Below are positions 1 to 4,422 of a DNA stretch of 7,293 bases, piece after piece. The position numbers were made by a program, and so were the translations under genes. The DNA is taken from assembly GCA_026552835.1 (NCBI GenBank), contig JAPMTY010000021.1:1-7293 (forward strand), given 5' to 3'. Below the pieces are notes generated by a model that had not been told where the DNA came from, made no database searches, and saw only the letters and a list, made by a program, of their open reading frames with translations. The stretch is from Candidatus Methanoperedens sp. GTDB taxonomy: Archaea; Halobacteriota; Methanosarcinia; Methanosarcinales; Methanoperedenaceae. Each line of letters starts with the position of its first letter. The stretch's first letter is position 1.

Positions 1-32
1 AAGTAAAACTGCTAAATTTTGATACCAAAAGG

Positions 33-45
33 TTAAATGTTATAA
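33..45 (+). promoter_or_regulatory. Possible TATA-like element upstream of rpl40e
   Basis: An AT-rich TTAAATGTTATAA stretch lies 33-45 bases before the rpl40e start and is preceded by a purine-rich AAAAGG that could act as a BRE. If used, transcription would begin near base 60 and give a short leader holding the Shine-Dalgarno. The match to the archaeal TATA consensus is loose and the upstream gene is outside the window, so read-through from a larger operon is equally possible. Confidence 0.3.
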
Positions 46-67
46 CATTCAAGTAAGCAGTCCACCA

Positions 68-74
68 GAGGTGA
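68..74 (+). promoter_or_regulatory. Shine-Dalgarno of rpl40e
   Basis: GAGGTGA is a seven-base match to the complement of the archaeal 16S rRNA 3' end (anti-SD with CACCUCC core). It ends three bases before the ATG at 78. This site fixes the start of the short L40e gene. Confidence 0.8.
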
Positions 75-77
75 ATT

Positions 78-227
78 ATGGCAAGATTTCCAGAAGCGGA
101 ACAAGTACTTCTTCATATGAAAATTTGCATGAAATGCAATGCAAGAAATTCAGTGCGTGCAACAAGATGCAGAAAATGCGGATATAAGAATCTTAGAATG
201 AAATCAAAGGAACTTAAGGGAACATAG
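78..227 (+). CDS. rpl40e: Large-subunit ribosomal protein L40e (eL40)
   Basis: This 49-residue basic protein begins MARFPEAE and carries a zinc ribbon with cysteines at 17, 20, 31 and 34 (CMKC and CRKC, ten residues apart). It continues into the family's characteristic RKCGYKNLR segment and a lysine-rich tail. The length and pattern match archaeal L40e, a small zinc-binding protein of the 50S subunit whose eukaryotic form is made as a ubiquitin fusion. Archaeal versions, like this one, have no ubiquitin. The start is fixed by a strong Shine-Dalgarno (GAGGTGA). The GGGP synthase gene begins 4 bp after the stop, so the two are probably co-transcribed and perhaps translationally coupled. Identification is by the cysteine spacing and flanking residues. 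Confidence 0.95.
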   Translation: MARFPEAEQVLLHMKICMKCNARNSVRATRCRKCGYKNLRMKSKELKGT

Positions 228-231
228 ATCG

Positions 232-981
232 ATGACAGTTGAGGAAAAACTCAACCGGATAATCGAAAAAGAAGGTGCTGTGCACCTTACCCTTTTAGAC
301 CCCGACTCACAGGCACCAGATGCAGCAGGAAAAATGGCCCACGAGGCGTTTCTCGGCGGTACGGATGCGATAATGGTCGGCGGTTCTATGGGCGCAACGG
401 GCGCCACAGTTGAACAGACAGTGCAGGCTATCAAGTCTGCCTGTGATCTTCCCGTTATTCTTTTCCCGGCAAATGCAGCGGGGCTTGCAGAAAGCGCTGA
501 TGCCGTATTTTTCATGAGCCTCTTGAATTCAAGGGATGTTAATTACATTACTACGAACCAGGCAATTGGAGCGCCTATCGTTTACAAGCATGGGATAGAG
601 CCGATCTCAATGGCATATATAGTGATCGAACCGGGAGGCGCCGCAGGATGGGTTGGGGATGCGCGCCTGATACCCAGGAGTAAACCAAAGCTTGCGGTAG
701 CATATGCTCTTGCGGCAAAATATCTGGGCATGCATTACATATATCTTGAAGCAGGCTCAGGCGCAGATAAACCTGTGCCTGTTGAAATGGTTGCAGCGGT
801 CAAAAAAGCAGTGGGTGAACAAAATAAAGTTATTGTTGGGGGCGGGATCCGTGATGGGAACACCGCAAAAGAACGGGTAAAAGCAGGCGCTGACATGATC
901 GTCACTGGGACTATCGTCGAACAGGTCGATGATATCAGGGGAAAGATCGAAGAACTTGTGAAAGCAATAAAATCGCAGTAA
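232..981 (+). CDS. Geranylgeranylglyceryl phosphate synthase (GGGPS)
   Basis: This 249-residue TIM-barrel prenyltransferase is predicted to join geranylgeranyl diphosphate to sn-glycerol-1-phosphate, the first ether bond of archaeal membrane lipids. Family marks in order are HLTLLDPD (18-25), with the acidic pair used for magnesium/diphosphate binding; DAIMVGGSMG (45-54); LFPAN (77-81) followed by FFMSLLNSR (93-101); YLEAGSGA (171-178); and phosphate-binding loops GGGIRDG (203-209) and GADMIVTG (219-226). Length and motifs fit group II GGGPS rather than bacterial heptaprenylglyceryl phosphate synthases (PcrB). That split is known for the family; choosing archaeal substrate specificity also relies on the genomic context. 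The start lies 4 bp after rpl40e with only a weak GGGA upstream, consistent with translational coupling. The gene ends 3 bp from the stop of the convergent reductase gene. Confidence 0.93.
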   Translation: MTVEEKLNRIIEKEGAVHLTLLDPDSQAPDAAGKMAHEAFLGGTDAIMVGGSMGATGATVEQTVQAIKSACDLPVILFPANAAGLAESADAVFFMSLLNSRDVNYITTNQAIGAPIVYKHGIEPISMAYIVIEPGGAAGWVGDARLIPRSKPKLAVAYALAAKYLGMHYIYLEAGSGADKPVPVEMVAAVKKAVGEQNKVIVGGGIRDGNTAKERVKAGADMIVTGTIVEQVDDIRGKIEELVKAIKSQ

Positions 982-984
982 CTT

Positions 985-1884
985 TTAATCCTGTTTATCT
1001 GATGCAAGTTTCATGATACTTTCTTTGAAACCGATTGGTTCAAAACCAAAAATCTTATTCAGGTCATTGATTTCACAGATCATGTTATTATGCAGTGATT
1101 CGATGAGCCAGTAAACCACATTGGGATTTACAGGAGACAGCTTTCCAAGGACCATTGCTGATAACCAGTGCCATGAGCCGGGAATACTAATAAAAATTCT
1201 CTTCAAGCCAAGTTCCTTCGCATATTGTTGTATCAATTCCTTATAAGTTAAGACCTGTGAACAGCCGATGTCATAACATTTGTTAATAGTCTCCTTCCGA
1301 TCAAGGCATTCCACAAGATATCTTATCACATCGTCAATATAGATTGGCTGCACCCTGGTATTTTCCCATTCAAAGATCGGGATTATGGCAAATTTGCGAA
1401 CCGCGGTATCCAGGATATCAAAAGCTGCACCGCCCCTCCCGATAATAACAGATGCCCTGAAAATCGTGTGATCAATGCCGCTATTTCGGATGATCTCTTC
1501 AACTTCCTTCCTGCTTTCAAGATGGTGTGAGAGTTTCTCTCTGGGATTTCTAATTCCTGTCAGGTGAATTATCCTTTTAACGCCATTTTGCCGACATGCC
1601 CTGACCATGTTGTTTATCGCAAGCCTGTCAAGTTCATCGAATTTCTTTTGCTCACCAGTTGGCTGGTTACCCATCATGTGAATGAAATAATATACCGTGT
1701 CAACGCCAGCCGTTGCAAGAACAATAGAATCATAATCAAGGACATCACCTGTCACATAGGTGATATTTGGGTTTTGGGATGATGCGGGTTTCCGAACGAG
1801 GCACCTGACCGGCAAGTTTTTTTTCGATAGAGCCTGAAGAACACGATTTCCTATAAAACCTGTGGCCCCGGTCAAAAGAATCAT
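985..1884 (-). CDS. Atypical SDR-family NAD(P)-binding protein, YbjT-like
   Basis: The 299-residue product opens with a Rossmann dinucleotide-binding motif, TGATGFIG (5-12). Strand-helix elements typical of extended/atypical short-chain dehydrogenases follow: VRCLVRKP (26-33), GDVLD (46-50), VDTVYYFIHMM (61-71), GVKRIIHLTGI (101-111) and LESRKEVEEIIRNSGI (122-137), then RASVIIGRGGAAFDIL (143-158) and QPIYIDDVIRYL (179-190). This succession resembles the N-terminal part of E. coli YbjT and related NmrA/NDUFA9-like atypical SDRs. The canonical YxxxK catalytic pair is not obvious, as in many atypical members that bind cofactor without classical dehydrogenase activity. YbjT has an additional C-terminal DUF2867 domain that is absent here. 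No membrane segment is clear. Substrate unknown. It is convergent with GGGPS, but nothing in the sequence ties it to lipid synthesis. Confidence 0.82.
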   Translation of the reverse strand: MILLTGATGFIGNRVLQALSKKNLPVRCLVRKPASSQNPNITYVTGDVLDYDSIVLATAGVDTVYYFIHMMGNQPTGEQKKFDELDRLAINNMVRACRQNGVKRIIHLTGIRNPREKLSHHLESRKEVEEIIRNSGIDHTIFRASVIIGRGGAAFDILDTAVRKFAIIPIFEWENTRVQPIYIDDVIRYLVECLDRKETINKCYDIGCSQVLTYKELIQQYAKELGLKRIFISIPGSWHWLSAMVLGKLSPVNPNVVYWLIESLHNNMICEINDLNKIFGFEPIGFKESIMKLASDKQD

Positions 1885-2108
1885 AGTCTATCAGGCGTGC
1901 TAGACCTTATTTAATTTATCTATATTTTTTTCAAATATTGTCAGGCTTTATTTGTCTAAATTCTCCCGCAAATACCCTGGGAGGGCGACAGCGGCTGAGG
2001 CTGCGGTTTTTAGCTGGCGCAGTTTTCGATGGGGGCGGTTGATGCTATCATGGAAGCCTTCTTGGCCTGGCAATTGCAATATGAACAATATCACAAAGAA
2101 AATAGCAC
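1885..2108. other. Divergent intergenic region with GC-rich island
   Basis: The left third is AT-rich promoter sequence for the SDR gene. From about 1963 to 2070 the composition changes sharply to GC-rich sequence. It contains a CTCCC / GGGAG inverted repeat (1963-1967 and 1979-1983, 11-base loop) and the string CCCTGGGAGGG (1975-1985), which recurs with one mismatch at 7282-7292. The only forward ORF of interest is a 27-codon one starting ATG at 2029 and ending TGA at 2110-2112, so that it overlaps the ATG of the DUF1294 gene as ATGA. It has no Shine-Dalgarno and no recognisable homology. A second open frame (about 1904-2119) has no ATG until 2042. I see no convincing gene. A mobile-element remnant or repeat copy is possible. 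Confidence 0.4.
1903..1933 (-). promoter_or_regulatory. AT-rich promoter region of the SDR gene
   Basis: On the minus strand two TATA-like elements precede the SDR start. TGAAAAAAATATAG (about 1920-1933) looks like BRE plus TATA and would give a leader of about 15 bases. AAATTAAATAA (about 1907-1917) sits about 27 bases before the ATG and would give a leaderless transcript. No good Shine-Dalgarno precedes the ATG, which slightly favours the leaderless option. Confidence 0.4.
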
Positions 2109-2468
2109 ATGAATATTAATATGAATTTAATTATAGAATTAATTATTTTATTTACGTTACTCCAGATCCTGCCCTTCCTGATTTATGGCATCGATAAATT
2201 GTTCGCCAGATTGGGCCTCTTCAGGATACCTGAAAAAGTGCTTTTGGCCACTACGTTCATTTTCGGGATACTTGGATCTATCGCTGCAATGATGATCTTC
2301 AAGCATAAAACAAGAAAAACCTCCTTCCGGCATAATTTCGCAGTAATTGCGTTCTTAAGGATCATTGTGCTTGTTTCTTTGGGTTTGATTTTGATGAATA
2401 TACCCAACAGTTCTGCTGTGGAGAACTTTATTCAAACTCTACATTCACTTTTTTCGTACCTGTGGTAG
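2109..2468 (+). CDS. DUF1294 family small membrane protein
   Basis: This 119-residue hydrophobic protein has three likely membrane segments (about 7-27, 44-63 and 77-97). Between them it carries the DUF1294 signature: YGIDK (26-30), RIPEK (39-43), a glycine-containing helix ILGSIAA (54-60), then FKHKTRKTSF (64-73). In the family these appear as a Y-D-K element, R-[IV]-P-E and H-K-T-x-K-xxF. Biochemical function of DUF1294 is unknown. The ATG at 2109 has no clear Shine-Dalgarno; an in-frame ATG at 2121 is an alternative. A weak AT-rich CAATATGA lies about 26 bases upstream, where a TATA box for a leaderless transcript would sit. The gene stands alone between a divergent SDR gene and the convergent Cache lipoprotein gene (20 bp between the stops). 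Confidence 0.82.
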   Translation: MNINMNLIIELIILFTLLQILPFLIYGIDKLFARLGLFRIPEKVLLATTFIFGILGSIAAMMIFKHKTRKTSFRHNFAVIAFLRIIVLVSLGLILMNIPNSSAVENFIQTLHSLFSYLW

Positions 2469-2488
2469 TAATCTGGAAAAAGAGGGAA

Positions 2489-4387
2489 TCAGGGAACAGA
2501 AGAGGGAAAAGACGCATCCGTCCCTGTTATCTCACTTAAATAGACCCCCGAACCGACCCACCAGTTGTCATCCACGGGGAGGACATACCCGATCTTCAAT
2601 TCTTCACGGTTTTCCTTGCCGGGGTTCGGCCATATGAAGACGACGTAACCGCCGCCAGAGTGTGCGGTGTTGGCAAGTGCCCGGATAGTTTCCATTCCGA
2701 ACGGATCGCGCTTATTGATAAGGTTTGATCCAACCTTCTCTGGCAAGTAGGGGTGGGCGAGAAGTGTTCCGTTGTAGTCGTAAGCGTAGACATAGTGCCC
2801 ATCAGCATCAATAAACATCCCTGACCGATTCGAGATCTGGGCAAATGTAATCGCAGGTCCTTTTTCGCGTCCATACGCAGCACAGCGCTCAACGAGCCTT
2901 ATCATCTCCGTTACTTTCTGGGGCCTGCTGGAGCCATCTGGCAACATATCTGCTAAGTATATTTCCGAGCCGATCCACCACGTCTTTGTGGCTGGAAAAG
3001 CATAGGCAATCTTCGGTTCGTACGTATCCAGTGCTTTCTCGTCGATCGTTCCACCTTCCGGTGCCGGGTACAGATACGCAATGAACCCGCCGCCACTCGA
3101 AGCGGTAAACGCGCCGACCCGGATAACTGGCAGTCCACGGATATCTGTCCAGTTAGACCGGTTTGTCCCGACCAGATCCGGCTCATACGGGTGGGCAAGG
3201 AGTGTCCCGTTGTAATCGTAGGCATAGACATACACGCCACCACGCGAAAAATTTCCGTCTTTCCTTGAAAATTCGGCAAGTGCCGGATGTTCTCCGGCTG
3301 CAGCCACATACGCCGAGGCATTCTTCACAAATGCGGCAAGATCATCCGCACTCATCTCCTGCTGCGTATCCTGGAGGTAGGTCCCCGCCCCCAGCCACCA
3401 TGTCTCATCGACCTTCTGGACGTAGCTCATCTTGGGTTCAAGGGTCATATTCCGGGCCGGGTTTGGATAGTGGTAGAAAATGAATCCCCCTCCGTGCTGC
3501 GCCAGAAGCATCTCGATCCTGGTATAATTGACCCCGAAGGGATCCTGAAGTCTGGAGAGGTCTGTTCCGCTCAACTGGGGCTGATAGGGGAGTGCCAGGG
3601 TCGTTCCGTGATAATCAAAGGCATAGATATAGAGGTTGCTGTGGATGAACGTGCCGTTTCTGTCGTTGAATTCCCTGATCGCTGCATCCTTTCCATTCTT
3701 CCTGGCATATATGATTGCCTCATCGACAAAGGATTTGAGGCTCTCCCTCACCTGGGAATTTCCCCCCACCCTAACAATCGGCTCATCCTTTTGTGCTTCG
3801 TAAATGCCGGACCCGATGAGCCAGCCCTGATCCACCATCATGACGTAGCTGAGTTTGGGTTTGATTTTGAAGTTGTCCGAAGGATCCGAATAAAGATAAT
3901 GGACGAACCCTCCACCGGATTGTGCGGTCTTTACTAATTCCTGAATAAATGCTGTGCCGTTTGCGTCTGTTGCATTCCACCGATTCTTCCCGATAAGATC
4001 AGGCTGAAATGGAAGTGCCAGGGTGTTAGCCCTGGTGTCATAAGCGAAGATGTAGAGTTCGCCTTCAACAAATAGGCCGGTCTGGTTATTAAATTCACGA
4101 AGAGCTGCTTCCTGCCCATGTTCCTGCGCATATTCGTAGGCTTTCTCCACGAATGCCACAAGCTTTTCCGGAGGTACCGGAGATCCGGAAACTGGCATCG
4201 GTAGGGTAGTCGGGGTAAGGTTGACTGAATCACTGGTGCTGATAGGGCCTGTGGATGGCTGCCCGGGCTTTGAAATGCACCCGGATGCCAGGAGAATCGT
4301 TCCTGCGATTATTGTGGCAATAATAAATATGCTGAGCTGTTTTTTATATATGTTGAAACCTTCATTAAAAAGCTCTTCTACATGCAT
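2489..4387 (-). CDS. Surface lipoprotein with four tandem Cache domains
   Basis: The 632-residue product has a signal peptide (KKQLSIFIIATIIAGTILLA, 15-34) ending in a lipobox, LASGC, with the lipidated cysteine at 37. A Thr/Ser/Pro-rich linker follows (about 41-72). Four homologous units occupy about 74-198, 213-338, 349-479 and 492-619. Each has a helix ending in EF/xIsN-R-x-G-x-F, a YxYAYDYNGTLLAHPY-type strand pair, a V/IGxN turn, a GGGFxxYLYPNP segment, and a closing SYVxxVDxTWWxGSGIYL-type strand. This is the pattern of single Cache (sCache_2-like) extracellular sensor domains, which bind small organic ligands in receptors. Here no second membrane helix, HAMP, kinase or methyl-accepting region follows, so it is a binding or adhesive lipoprotein rather than a full receptor. 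At least ten N-x-S/T sequons fit a glycosylated surface protein. Start: the only upstream Met, with AGGGG about 10 bases before it; the 14-residue stretch before the KK is unusually long for an n-region. It lies 35 bp after the subtilase gene, probably in one transcript. Its GC content appears higher than its neighbours', hinting at a separate origin. Confidence 0.85.
   Translation of the reverse strand: MHVEELFNEGFNIYKKQLSIFIIATIIAGTILLASGCISKPGQPSTGPISTSDSVNLTPTTLPMPVSGSPVPPEKLVAFVEKAYEYAQEHGQEAALREFNNQTGLFVEGELYIFAYDTRANTLALPFQPDLIGKNRWNATDANGTAFIQELVKTAQSGGGFVHYLYSDPSDNFKIKPKLSYVMMVDQGWLIGSGIYEAQKDEPIVRVGGNSQVRESLKSFVDEAIIYARKNGKDAAIREFNDRNGTFIHSNLYIYAFDYHGTTLALPYQPQLSGTDLSRLQDPFGVNYTRIEMLLAQHGGGFIFYHYPNPARNMTLEPKMSYVQKVDETWWLGAGTYLQDTQQEMSADDLAAFVKNASAYVAAAGEHPALAEFSRKDGNFSRGGVYVYAYDYNGTLLAHPYEPDLVGTNRSNWTDIRGLPVIRVGAFTASSGGGFIAYLYPAPEGGTIDEKALDTYEPKIAYAFPATKTWWIGSEIYLADMLPDGSSRPQKVTEMIRLVERCAAYGREKGPAITFAQISNRSGMFIDADGHYVYAYDYNGTLLAHPYLPEKVGSNLINKRDPFGMETIRALANTAHSGGGYVVFIWPNPGKENREELKIGYVLPVDDNWWVGSGVYLSEITGTDASFPSSVP
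2531..4168 (-). repeat. Four tandem Cache-domain coding repeats
   Basis: Units in transcription order lie at about 3794-4168, 3374-3751, 2951-3343 and 2531-2914, each about 125-131 codons. Units 1 and 3 share an N-R-x-N-x-T-D turn and units 2 and 4 share DPFG at the equivalent place, while units 3 and 4 share YDYNGTLLAHPY where 1 and 2 have ALP. Similarity between units 3 and 4 is visible even in DNA around the YAYDYNGT segment. Confidence 0.8.
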
Positions 4388-4422
4388 CGATAAAACCCCT
4401 TTTAATAATCTTTACTTTGTCT

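Noticed and set aside
735..1007. 90-codon minus-strand open frame overlapping the GGGPS 3' end
   Set aside because: Antisense shadow of a well-identified enzyme and it overlaps the SDR gene's end; no independent support.
2477..2481. T5 run on the minus strand after the Cache gene as an archaeal terminator
   Set aside because: Only five T residues with no further T-rich context; too short to call.
3287..3937. 216-codon open frame on the + strand
   Set aside because: It lies wholly antisense to the four-Cache lipoprotein, whose domains are unmistakable; the + frame has no family features and arises from the repeated, GC-richer coding sequence.
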